Part shown: positions 10,757 through 21,363 of the stretch, piece by piece
How positions within the stretch are numbered: position 1 is the first letter of the stretch
Layout: each line of letters begins with the position of its first letter
Origin: Helichrysum umbraculigerum
Taxonomy: Eukaryota > Streptophyta > Magnoliopsida > Asterales > Asteraceae
Direction: 5' to 3'
Assembly (NCBI GenBank): GCA_949592205.1
Contig: CATIUR010000005.1
Location: 32,982,179-33,046,178, forward strand
DNA length: 64,000 bases
Notes under the pieces: generated by a model
Told to the model about the DNA's origin: nothing
What the model saw: the letters and a program-made list of their open reading frames with translations, nothing else
Database searches by the model: none
Made by a program: the position numbers and the translations under genes

Positions 10757-11298
10757 CGTAAAGAGACACTTGAGTCATTCATAACAGGTACGCTCGACCC
10801 TTCCTTCTCTAACTCCTTAGCTTCATATCGAGCCACTTTAGCTTCAAGTTGTTCCTTTTGAAGCTTCAGTTCACCCCAAACATCACTAGCACGAACACCT
10901 AACACATACATACGTACAAGACCATTTTGATCATTGGTTATAACTTTAGAAAATGTATCTTCTGGCCATGGCTTATCAATCAAACCCTTTGGAAGCTGTG
11001 ACTTGTATTGTTGCATCTTTTTCTAGATTAAAAACATTATATAAGAAGCATAATTAATATGAATAGTTACATGAATTAAGAATGCTAACTATATCAATTC
11101 AATTATGCAATGGAGATATGTGAATAAGGTCAATGATATGTTAATGGTAACACACTACATGCTCTGCAAAAAAAACATATATATGTTCAGAAAACGGAAT
11201 ATGTTACAAAAAATGTATATAGTACATACTAATGCGTTTGCGGCTTCTCCGTTCTTTGTAGTGCCATCTTTAGAGAAACGCCACAAAACATTTCCATT
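10757..11298 (-). pseudogene. Ptta/En/Spm-type plant transposase relic, two exons
   Basis: Minus-strand exon 11298-11230 is bounded by an acceptor (CTAG) and a donor (GTATGT) and encodes NGNVLWRFSKDGTTKNG... Exon 11022-10757, with acceptor TTTTAATCTAG and donor GTATGA, continues in phase with KKMQQYKSQLPKGL... and ...RMYVLGVRASDVWG, then a coiled-coil-like QKEQLEAKVARYEAKELEKEG. The spliced reading, with KSQLP and a GLG(V)xASDVWG-like block, resembles the C-terminal region of plant transposases of the Ptta/En/Spm (CACTA-related) family. No upstream catalytic exons are seen, so this is probably a fragment. The family call rests on motif resemblance. Confidence 0.55.
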
Positions 11299-12959
11299 CT
11301 AGTTGGTTCACATCCCGAAGAAGCTAGTTTTCAACAAAGTTGTGTATTCAAAAGTATATACAGACAAAGTACATTAAAAAGTTTTATAAACATACATATA
11401 GCAGTTACACTTAGGGATGTCAAAAAGGTCGGGTTGACCCGACCCAACCCGAATCTGAACCCGATATGGCCTCTTAGGGTCGGGTTGATGCGGGTTACAT
11501 AATGAGGTTCCCATTTCTGTTTTTACTTGGTCCATTATTAAGATTAACCCAAATAATTAAGAAAACTTCAACAATATATAAGGCTGATTTTATGTATTGT
11601 GTCTTAAATAAACAGTTCTGTCAAATCGTTCAAACAATAGTGTGACTTCAGGCAGCATATATAAGCACAACCAAATGGACCAAAACTATATACAACCTTT
11701 TAGTTTAGTCTGTTGTCTGATTCCCATTAAATAATATTCCAATATCACATTTTGAGTCTCAAATTGCATATAAAAACATCTTTAAGTGAATATACTTAAG
11801 CACTACTACAAGGATACTTGTTACAGTTAAATAATACATATGTATGTTCTTTAGTGCTTTAATCTATGCGGCACCCAGTGGACGACTCGACATCGAAAAG
11901 ATATGTAAAATATCCACAACCAACATCATCATAATTCCGACCTGCAAAAGGTAGCCCCCTTCCCCCAAAACAAAACAAAACAGCAATAAAAAACCAGACA
12001 TTCAGTCCACATAATTACACTATACAAAAGGTAACATTTGCATAACTTACTAAATGGCTAGATAATTCAGGATCTGCACATGTCATTTAACTCACTGGAA
12101 AAATACTTGGTCCAAGACAGGAAGACACCCATTGATACTACTATAACTCAAGTTGCAACCAAAACACCTACAACTCTCGGTTGTTAAAGGTCTAAACTCC
12201 AAGTAATATTTGACAATACTTTGATGCTTCTAAGTGCCTCTATAGTTCAAAATAATAACTTCTGAAAACCACACATTCAACCTATAAAAACACAAAACTA
12301 AAGTCTAGTGACTAACCTGAGTCTTCTCCAGGCAGCAAATAAGGTCCACTTCATAATACCAATGCTTTAATGACTTCCTTCGCAATAGCAGCATGAGCCG
12401 TATGCAGAACATAATTAGAGTTTAACAATCAGGGAGTGTTTTTAGACAAGTAAAATCAAATACTTAATGATAAAGAACTTCAGCAAATTATGCAAGTGAG
12501 AATAAGATGGAGCTTCAAAAGACATCAATTTGAGAATTAAAGTTAAAACCCCAATTCTATTTTATGACAGGAACGGTAAATGGAAAACCACAAAACCAAA
12601 ATTTCGACTAATGGACTTTGAGAAATTTAAACTTACGTTTCAATTACAGCTCATTTCTAAGATTGGATTTAAGTGTTCAATAATCAGACTTACAATCGTA
12701 ATTTATAATGTTTGAATACACATTCACATATATAAAAAATTAGATAGAGAAAATCGAAAACTTACGGTACCAAAATTACTTATCGGAGCAAATGAGGTTG
12801 AGGACTAATTTCACACGACGATGGAGTAATGGCTGGTTATAGGTTGAGTTGTTGAGAGGATTTTAGTTAATAATGAGATGAAAAGAGGAAAGGGACACTA
12901 ATTTGGGGGAAATTTTTGGCGGAATGAGATGGAATATTTGATTTGGGGGAATTAAAAAA
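11299..12959. other. intergenic stretch, no gene called
   Basis: Contains a (CGGGTT/GACCCG) imperfect inverted cluster at 11425-11495, of a kind common in dispersed plant repeats. On the minus strand, donor-like GTAAGT sites follow short open stretches near 12765 and 12632, so a minus-strand transcript is possible. I see no protein motif. Confidence 0.45.
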
Positions 12960-13477
12960 GGGATATTAACCTAAATATACAGAATGGGTTTAGTATTTTA
13001 CATATTATCTACTCAAATTTTTTTTCTCACAAAATATCAAATAGTTTCGCAAGCATGGGAAAAATCGCAATATCTCAATTTCAATTCGCAAAATATCATT
13101 TCGCAAGGAGTATATAGGAATTCGCAAGTTTCATTTCGCAATACGCAAGTTTCATTTCGCAATACGCAAGTTTCATTTCGCAATACTGACAAAATCTCGC
13201 AAAAATCTCGCGAAATGTAGACTTTTGGATAATTTTGCAATAAAGATGTTGTATTGCGAAATGAAACTTGCGTATTGCGAAATGAAACTTGCGTATTGCG
13301 AAATGAAACTTGCGAATTTCTATATACTCCTTGCGAAATGATATTTTGTGAATTGAAATTGAGATATTGCGATTTCCCCCATGCTTGCGAAATTGTTTGA
13401 TATTTTGTGAGAAAAAAAATTAGAGTTGATAATATGTAAAATACTAAACCCATTTTGTATATTTAGGTTAATATCCC
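12960..13477. mobile_element. fold-back element with ~230-bp inverted arms
   Basis: The left arm starts GGGATATTAACCTAAATATA and the right arm ends with its reverse complement. Arms of about 230 bp are nearly identical around a short loop at about 13190-13240. Each arm contains three tandem copies of a 21-bp unit containing CGCAAGTTTCATTTCGCAATA, inverted in the other arm. Because of the inversion, the two strands encode nearly the same peptide, so the 78- and 138-codon open frames here are artefacts. No clear target duplication was found. The transcript would form a long hairpin. Confidence 0.8.
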
Positions 13478-14114
13478 TATATCGTTGTTAAAATGAAAAT
13501 TTTGAAAAGTCAAGTTCTTTTTTTATTATATTTAATAAATAACTATAAAATCAAAACTCTAAGTATAAATAGTCAAAGGTTTTTTAATTGTATCGGGAAT
13601 TTGGGATCTATTTATATTTCATAGGCTCTTATTGTTACATATCTATAAGATACGAAGAAGAGGATAAGAAGAAGAATCTAATAGGATATTAAAGGTCTCG
13701 TTACATTTTACAATTGGAAAATGATTTGTGTACTTAAAATCAGAGACCTAAATTTAGGCTTAAAGATTTGTTTGGTGGATATTGTAAAATGATTGTTAAT
13801 ATAAGGAGAAAAAATTAGTAAAATTCATGTGGCAGAAACTGTATGGTTAAGTCTAAATTTAAGCATATATAATTAGACATGTTTAGCATTACTCTCTATA
13901 ATTGCTACCTAATAAGTTTCATATAATACTTAATTTTATTGAACTTATAAATCAAATGTTCTATTTGTATTTAATTATTAGATTAGAATATTAGGTTTGC
14001 AAACTAGTCAAGCTAAATTAAATTCGAACTTAACAAGACTTAACCTCAACTCGACTCAATCGAGCCACATCCGAAGTCCGCTCGAGGTCATCTTGAAAAG
14101 TTCAAAGCTTTATA
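13478..14114. other. AT-rich intergenic stretch
   Basis: No ORF, RNA gene or clear repeat was recognised here. Confidence 0.5.
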
Positions 14115-14341
14115 CTTTATCCGTCCCAAAATAAGTGTTTACCTTTCCATATTAGTTTGTCTAAAAATAAGTGTGTATTTCCAAAAATGGCATATTAACA
14201 TTACTATATAACTCTCAATATACAGTTTCTCAAAACTAATACATGGGTGTCTGTGCAAAAAGTAATGGTAAAAATGCCATCTTCACTACTACCAGACAAG
14301 GGTAATGAAAATACCATACATATATTTTAGGATGGAGGGAG
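14115..14341. mobile_element. Stowaway-like MITE
   Basis: A 227-bp element with terminal inverted repeats: CTTTATCCGTCCCAAAATAA at the left and TTTTAGGATGGAGGGAG at the right. It is flanked by TA on both sides (14113-14114 and 14342-14343). CTCCCTCCGTCCC ends and TA duplication are the hallmark of Stowaway (Tc1/mariner) MITEs. Confidence 0.8.
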
Positions 14342-14379
14342 TATGAAATAAATAATATATCAAAACTTATACACTTTGG

Positions 14380-14912
14380 GATGATCCAGGTGGAAGTACC
14401 GTTTTTGGGAGAAGGGAGAAAGTGTAATATTTATCACGAATCATCTTAATTTATGTCAATACAGATGTCAATAATTGAAAAGTAAAAATTAATAAAGGTT
14501 TATCAGAAATGATGATATGAATGTTAAGCTTCCTTAAAAAAATTCTTTTTGTAAGTTATAACATCAATTGATGAATATTATATTTAAAATCTTTAATATT
14601 TATCGTAATGAATGTTAATTAAAATTTATTATAATGATTGTTAAAAATTAAAATATTTGTCAAAATGTTATTTTTTAACATTCATCGTAAAGAATGTTAA
14701 GTTAACGTTCGTTACGATGAATGTTAACAATTTATTAAATAAATATTTATCAACTAATGTTATGATTTAAAAATGAATTTTATCTGTGAATATATTATTT
14801 ATAGCATCAATTTTAATTAATATTTACTAGTTAAATTAAGTTCTGTTTTGACATTTGTATTGGCGAAGTTAAGATTCTCCGTGATGAATATTACACTTCC
14901 CCTTCCCCATAC
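14380..14912. mobile_element. MITE of the same family as those in the TNL intron
   Basis: The left end (GTGTAATATTTATCACG, then CATCTTAA) is the inverted counterpart of the right end (CGTGATGAATATTACACTTC). The interior carries TTAACATTCATCGTAA-type palindromic words. It is the same architecture as 23356-23900 but more degraded. Confidence 0.7.
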
Positions 14913-14942
14913 ATGATATATCTTCATCACATGTACCCCTTC

Positions 14943-15128
14943 CCTCCGTCCCAATTTAATTGTCCGGTAATTTATTTTCAGATATCCCAAAATTATTGTT
15001 CATTTTTTATTTCAACCAATCATAAAGGGTTTTAGTGGGTATATATTAAATCATATTGATTGACACATTAATAAATGTATTTTTCTAAAACTGTGTTTCA
15101 ATATTGGACAATTAAATTGAGACGAAAT
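14943..15128. mobile_element. degenerate Stowaway-like MITE
   Basis: CCCTCCGTCCCAATTTAATT at the left is matched by an inverted AATTAAATTGAGACGAAATG at the right. Interior AT-rich, no ORF. Confidence 0.65.
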
Positions 15129-15391
15129 GATTATATACTACTTAAAAATTTGAAAAAACTAAGACAATAAATGTAGGTTGGGTCTTATAAGCTTGAGCTT
15201 GAGCTCTATAAATATTTTCAGTGCAACAAATATGCTCAACCTTCTACTCAAATTCGGTAAATGTTTGATTCTAGTTGCTTAATAAAGGTTTGACTCGTTG
15301 AAGTTTCACATAAAACCAAATGTACGAATGAACGGTATAAGGCACTTTTTGTAATTAGTCGCATATTGAGTACCCTATTGTACTCTACAAT

Positions 15392-15826
15392 AACCAATGT
15401 TTTAAAAACTGGTTGAACTGGAAATTGAAGGATTTTCGGTTCATTTCAATCCGATTATGTTATGTTTTTTGAACTGGTGAACCAGACCGTAAAAAATCGA
15501 TTTTCGTCTAATTTAAAAAAAAATAATAATTGTAAAGTAGATTCATTTTAGTATTAGATATTATTTTTAGTAAAATGAAATCAAAATGGTCAAACTTACT
15601 TTTTAAAGACTACATTGAAACTTTTCGAAACCTATGCCGTTTTTATTGTATTTTTTGATTGGTAGAAGTATTTTATAAATGCTAGAGAAATTTTTTGACT
15701 GTAATTTATGAATACAGTATTAAGAATATATCATTGGCATCTGGTTCATCCAGCTGTTGAACCAGTTGAACCGAAATCGAACTTCCAACTGACTTAATTA
15801 AAAAACTCATTTTTGAAACATTGACT
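15392..15826. mobile_element. MITE with CAATGTTTTAAAAAC ends
   Basis: The left end CAATGTTTTAAAAACTGGTT is inverted at the right as TTTTTGAAACATTG. Inner inverted words of the GGTTCAACTGG/GAACCAGTTGAACC type lie next to the ends. Class not certain; hAT-like MITEs with this kind of end occur in many plants. Confidence 0.55.
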
Positions 15827-15958
15827 CAATACCCTAACGAACATGCTCCATGAGCAAAATTCTAGCGGGGCCTCTCATTTTTTGGGGGGCAGTTTAAGGC
15901 TACCCATATCCTATTTACGAAAAAGATTCAAAAAACAAGAATTAGAATTTTATATCTA

Positions 15959-16278
15959 TCTCTACTCCTTATAAAACATATCACTCTTTCTCTCTTAAAT
16001 ACTCAAAACACTAATGATGTACAATGTACAACTTAAAAAACTTATTCTTTATGCTTGTTAATGATGATTTTTTTGTACAACTTAAAAAACTTATTCTTTA
16101 TGCTTGTTAATGATGATTTTTTTTATGTTTCAAGTGTCATTCATCATATTTATTCATATTATTGCGGAATATTTTGTTCGATCTAAGACGTATCATTCAA
16201 ATCAATATCTTAACACTCAATCACTTTTTTAAACCGATTTAAATTTGTTCCCGCCACATTGCGCGGGTTACTAGCTAG
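15959..16278 (+). mobile_element. 320-bp non-autonomous Helitron
   Basis: The 5' end TCTCTACTCCTTATAAAAC follows an A. The 3' end has the GC hairpin CCCGCCACATTGCGCGGG, then 11 nt ending in CTAG, followed by T. A-to-T insertion, TC start, hairpin and CTRR end are the diagnostic Helitron features. It holds a tandem duplication of about 56 bp (TGTACAACTTAAAAAACTTA... at 16020-16125) and no ORF. Confidence 0.8.
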
Positions 16279-16299
16279 TTATTTGTAAAAGAATCTTGT

Positions 16300-16388
16300 A
16301 ACAAAACGTATAGCAGTTCAACTGGATTTTGTGCTATCACTTGAAAGTGGTGTCGCGGATTCGAGCCCTCTTAAATAACGTTTTGTTT
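16300..16388 (+). other. tRNA-like sequence with terminal inverted repeat
   Basis: TAGCAGTTCAACTGG resembles an A box, and GGATTCGAGCC 40 nt later resembles a B box. The unit lies between inverted AACAAAACGT and ACGTTTTGTT. It is too irregular for a functional tRNA call and is probably a tRNA-derived repeat or relic. Confidence 0.35.
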
Positions 16389-16975
16389 TATTGAACATAA
16401 ATACAAACGTGATTTGATAGACAATTAGATCTCTTTCCCTCGCCAATACTTTAGCATTTTCAAATACTTTAACATATTAATTATTTCATATCAAAAGTAT
16501 GTAAATGTAAATACTTGTTGCTTTGTAATTGCAAAAAAATATTATAATTTTGTTTTTATATCAATCACCATGAAATTAAATAACAAGTGACATTTGCATG
16601 ACGGTACCAGACATCCAATCATGAGGTTGAGGGGTTTTTATTTAGGAATGCGACAATCGAATGTATATAAAATTAATGTATATATTTGTGGTAATTAGGT
16701 GTTTGTACTTGCCTTCTAAAAAAGTAAAATTACATAAAATAACAATGAAATGTATTGATAATTTAATTTATATTTAATTATCTATACTTAATATATAAAG
16801 CATACGAATATTTGGATTATTTAATCGGAAAATGGACTTACTAAGTGATAAACCATGACAACGCGTGCGAATATTTGCGATGAGACACCCTCGTTAACTC
16901 AATGATTCTGTATATTTATAGCAAGTTAATTTTCGTATTTACGGGTCAATTTTATTGTTACAGCACAGTACCTTA
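16389..16975. other. AT-rich intergenic stretch with a Helitron-like 5' end at 16781
   Basis: TCTATACTTAATATATAAAG at 16781, preceded by A, matches the usual plant Helitron 5' terminus. I find no matching 3' hairpin nearby, so it may be a truncated end or interrupted by the CACTA element. Nothing else was recognised. Confidence 0.45.
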
Positions 16976-17869
16976 CACTACTAGAAAACTGGCGATTTTC
17001 AACGTCAAAATCCGTGGATAAATCGTGGGAAACGGCTGTTTCCCACGAATTTCCCACCAAACATGTCCGTCATTAAAAAGGGCGTGGGAAACTCTTTTCC
17101 CACAGATTTTTCAACGGCCATTATATTTTCATCGGATTTTCAACTAACCAATTTGATGACAAATATGAGTTTAAACATATCATCTTGCAACGTATTAACG
17201 AATTTCCCACGGAACGTTAACGAATATTTCCCACGGATTCCAATCTTCCCACGAACTATCAACAATGTTTCATCATGTATATTCCCACAAATTTCCCACG
17301 AATTTTATTTTCTAACGGATTTATATCAACCATACTTCCCACAAATCTTCACAAATAAATATTTCAACGGATTTTTAACAACCATATTTTCCAACGAATT
17401 TGTGTCGGATGTAATTCTCAACAAATCTACATTGACTATCATTTCCTAGGTATTATGAACAGCCATTTAAATGCTAAAAGTAATTGTTTTCAATAATCTT
17501 TACAAATTAAAAAAATTCCATTTTGTTGTATATATAAAATATAAAATATAAATATCCAAAATCAACCACATAAACTTACTGAACAAAATTTTTCGTAGAG
17601 TTTTGACATTATTTTATTAGCCAACCAACATATACATATACAATTGCTTATATTTGATTTACACAATAACAAGTTACTAAAACAAACTGTGTAACTAAAC
17701 CCAAATTCCATAATTAAAGGTAGAACTAAGAGCAAATATAGAATCTCATATTCTGGGTTTGACATCCCATTTAATAATCTTTCTAATAACTACAAATAAA
17801 AGTATCTATGAAGCATATTTCTCAAAGAAAAATTAAGATCAAACTATAGATCTAGAGTTTCTAAACAAA

Positions 17870-18190
17870 GGTGTTGGTGCGATGAAGTATTCTTCCTGAG
17901 GTGGTTTCACGGCGTATTTCACAGCAGGCCGCTAGCAAAGACTAAAACTTGAAGTGTCCGATGGAGGTGGTTGGGCGTCGAACAATGTCGGTGATGATAG
18001 AGGTAGTTCCGTGGTTTAACGGCAACTATACCGGTGGTTATTGTTGTTGTACTGGTTTCGATTACGGTGGGGGGTATGATTTTGGATGTAGGGTGCTTGA
18101 GATCGAGAAACAGAGTGAAAGAGAGAGATTGGGATTCTTGTGTTTGGGAGGGATAAAGAGATAAAGCAGATGAGGCTTGAGATGTAATCA
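17870..18190. other. GC-richer segment inside the CACTA, possible captured fragment
   Basis: Base composition differs from the AT-rich flanks, and open frames of 71 (+) and 90 (-) codons overlap here. Neither has a recognisable motif. CACTA elements often carry host gene pieces; that origin is inference. Confidence 0.35.
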
Positions 18191-18585
18191 TTTGAGATAA
18201 TATGGTGAGTAGTTAATTTACCACCATTGGATTGTATGGTCTTTAAACAATTTTCAACCGTTAGATACCAATCCTTGTGAAATGGATGACACCTTTTGAT
18301 TGGCTACTTTAATAAATGAATGAACTTGTTAAATGAGATTTTATTTGAAGTTATTTTCTAAACTAAATTTTTAGTGTCAAATGTCAAAAGCCAAAACGTC
18401 ATGGGATGAAAATAAATAGAATCTATGTATAATTGTATGACTTCACCTAATGAATAATTATATATGATTTTATCATTTATCTTGATACGCATCTCTACGA
18501 ATATATGTGTATCTACCACTCTCTCTACTATATATGTATGTATATTAATATACAGAGTAGTATTTAAAAACTTATATTATGTATA

Positions 18586-18690
<105 letters not shown>

Positions 18691-19189
18691 GCACGTATGC
18701 ATGAGCGAGTACACGTGAATGTGACATTATAGAAAGATATCTCATGCACCCACGGGCTTTCAACGAAACATCTAAATTTGTTGAAAATCCGTGGGAGGTT
18801 CCCACGAATTTTCAACGATAAAAAACATTAAAATTACATTAACATCACTAAATTCAGGGGGACAAAGGCTCACCCTCGCCCCAACTATCTTCCGCCTTTG
18901 CTTAAGTGTTTAAGCATGTATAATAATTTAGATTTATATATATTCGTAGATACTTATATATGTTATAAATATCTTAAATGCATATTAACTTTATGTATAA
19001 GTGTATGGCATCATCATTTATCTTGATACGTATCAACTAGTAGAAGATCTTACAATAATATTCATGATTTAAAATAAATTCATCTAATGTGTGGCGCGGA
19101 CGAGTGCACTTGGGTGTGAATTTTATAAAATAATATCTTACATACCCATGGATTTTCAATGAAACTTCTAAATTTGTTGAAAATCCGTG

Positions 19190-19410
19190 GAAATTTCCCA
19201 CGGATTTTCAACAACATTTTAATACATCTAAAATATTGTATTAAATATACAAATTACACATTTAATATAGGTATGTGTATGTATATGTATCTGTATAAAT
19301 TTCCCATGGATTTTCAACAACATTTTAATACATCTAAAATAGTGTATTAAATATACAAATTACACATTTAATATAGGTATGTGTATGTATATGTATCTGT
19401 ATATGTTCAT
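19190..19410. repeat. tandem duplication, ~118-bp unit
   Basis: The block from TTTCCCACGGATTTTCAACA through GTATGTATATGTATCTGTAT occurs twice in direct succession with a few changes (TTGTATT versus GTGTATT). It includes one subterminal word per unit. Confidence 0.85.
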
Positions 19411-20389
19411 CATCTGATTTATCATCATACTAATGAACACGATATAATTATATATTAATACATAAATATGTATTGTCATTTACATACATCTATATACCTA
19501 CATTCTTATGTATACGAACACCTAAATGTTTGTGTGTGAATCTATAAAATCAATCCCAAATTTTCAATGATTATGAACGGAACCTTTATAATGGTTGAAA
19601 ATCCACCTCACACTTTCCCACGAATTTTCAACGAAAGCTCTAAAATGGTTGAAAATTCGTTGAAAGTTCCCACGGATTTTCAACGAAAACTCTAAAATAG
19701 TTTCCCACGAATTTTTAACAACTAGACAAATTTTGGTATATTATTTATTTTGTAATACTTCCCACTGATTTTCAACCGAACCTCTAAAATGGTTGAAAAT
19801 TTGTTAAAAGTTCCCATGGATTTTCAACGACACATATTAAATGGTTTCCCACGGATTTTCAACATCAAGTCAATTTTCATTATTTTATTTATTTTGTAAT
19901 ACTTCCCACGGATTTTCAACGAACCCTCTAATATGGTTGAAAATCCGTTGAAAGTTCCCACGGATTTTCAACAAAAGCTCTAAATGGTTTCCCACGAATT
20001 TTCAACAACTAGACAATTTTTATTATGTTATTTATTTGTAAAACTTCCCTCGGATTTTCAACGAGACCTCTAAAATGGTTGAAAATTTGTTGAAAGTTCC
20101 CACGGATTTTCGACGAATATTTTTTACTAATTATAATTTATTTACTTTTAAAATAGTATAAACTTCTAATATAAATTTGTTGAAAAGTGGTGGGAATCCA
20201 GCTTTTTATTGTCAGATTTCCCACGACTTTTTTGTCGTCACAAATTCGTTGTAAATCCGACATAAAAGTCGTGTAAAATTCTACTTACCTATTCCCGATC
20301 ATAATTCGATGAAAATTCGTGGGAAATTTACCCAGGGAAAACTTGTCGTGGGAAATCCGTAACTATACTCAGATTTTCTAGTAGTGTTA

Positions 20390-21157
20390 GATATTAATGT
20401 GACGCTCTTCATGATGAATAACTGAATAAGTGTTGTATACACTAACATAACAATTGTTATATAATTAAACAATTAGAAGACTTTGTTGAACACTAACATA
20501 ACAGTTGTTATATAATTAAACCTACAATTAGAAGACTTTGTTGAATAGCCGTCCTATAAACTGGATATAATAGGACCTATGTGTTGTGTGTCCTATCAGA
20601 CTCTATGATAATAGGGGGTGTTTGGGGGAGCGTTAGTGGAAGGCTTTTTAGCTTTTGTGGTATTATAACGCAGAAAAACTCTTTTTTGGTGTTTGGATAT
20701 ATGGAGCTTTATACTATTTCAAAGGGTAGAAAAGCTAAAAAGCCAAAAGCCAGTATTTTGGAGCTTTTAGTTAACGCAGAAGCTAAAAAGCTAACGCCGC
20801 CCCAAACACCCTCTAGGACACTTGCAAATAAATGTCCTATAAACTTAATCTAATAAGACTCAAATGTCAAATGTCCTATTATGCTTCACAATTATAAGGC
20901 CCCAATAAAAAAGTGACCTATAAAACTTGATGTAATAAGACTCACGTATAAGATGTCCTAATAGGCACCGTAATACTAATACCCCTTGCGAATAATCATC
21001 CTCTAAAGCTTAATGTAATAGGACACAAAATAAAGCGTCATATTAGGTACTATCATAAAATGAATAAAAACTGGAGCGTCCTATTAAATGTATTTTTAGG
21101 ACGCCATTTAAAAGTGTCCCACGAAAAAAGGTCCTAAAGATCATTTTTGTTGTAGTA
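20390..21157. mobile_element. second CACTA-type remnant, right end only
   Basis: Repeated GTCCTATAAA...TAATAGGAC words in both orientations resemble subterminal repeats. The segment ends TCATTTTTGTTGTAGTAC near 21157, one base off the common CACTA terminus TTGTTGTAGTG. The left terminus is missing, perhaps displaced by the intact CACTA next to it. A smaller MITE is nested in it. It also has a direct repeat of an ~80-bp block with TTGTTATATAATTAAAC at 20430-20545. Confidence 0.55.
20616..20811. mobile_element. 196-bp MITE with GGGTGTTTGGGG ends
   Basis: GGGTGTTTGGGG at the left and CCCCAAACACCC at the right are perfect 12-bp inverted repeats. The inversion continues imperfectly inward (GCGTTAG/CTAACGC; AAAAGCCAAAAGC). 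GGGTGTTTGG ends are frequent in plant hAT-like MITEs; I could not resolve a clean target duplication. The 90-codon open frame across it is not called a gene. Confidence 0.65.
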
Positions 21158-21363
21158 CGGTACATCTCACGGGTTTAACACTAGTTTTCATATATATCCA
21201 ATTTCCATGCGAGTGAATGAAAATAAAATAAAATGTGTGGTGCTGGTAACACATCCCTCAATAAGTTTACGTAGACTTCACATCGACTTTTTCTCATTGT
21301 AATGCATATTAACTTCTTCTGCATCTTCTTTGACTTCAACATTCTTCTAGTTTACTTCAATCA

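Noticed and set aside
13037..13453. Two nearly identical proteins on opposite strands at 12984-13220 and 13037-13453
   Set aside because: A consequence of the fold-back symmetry, not coding conservation.
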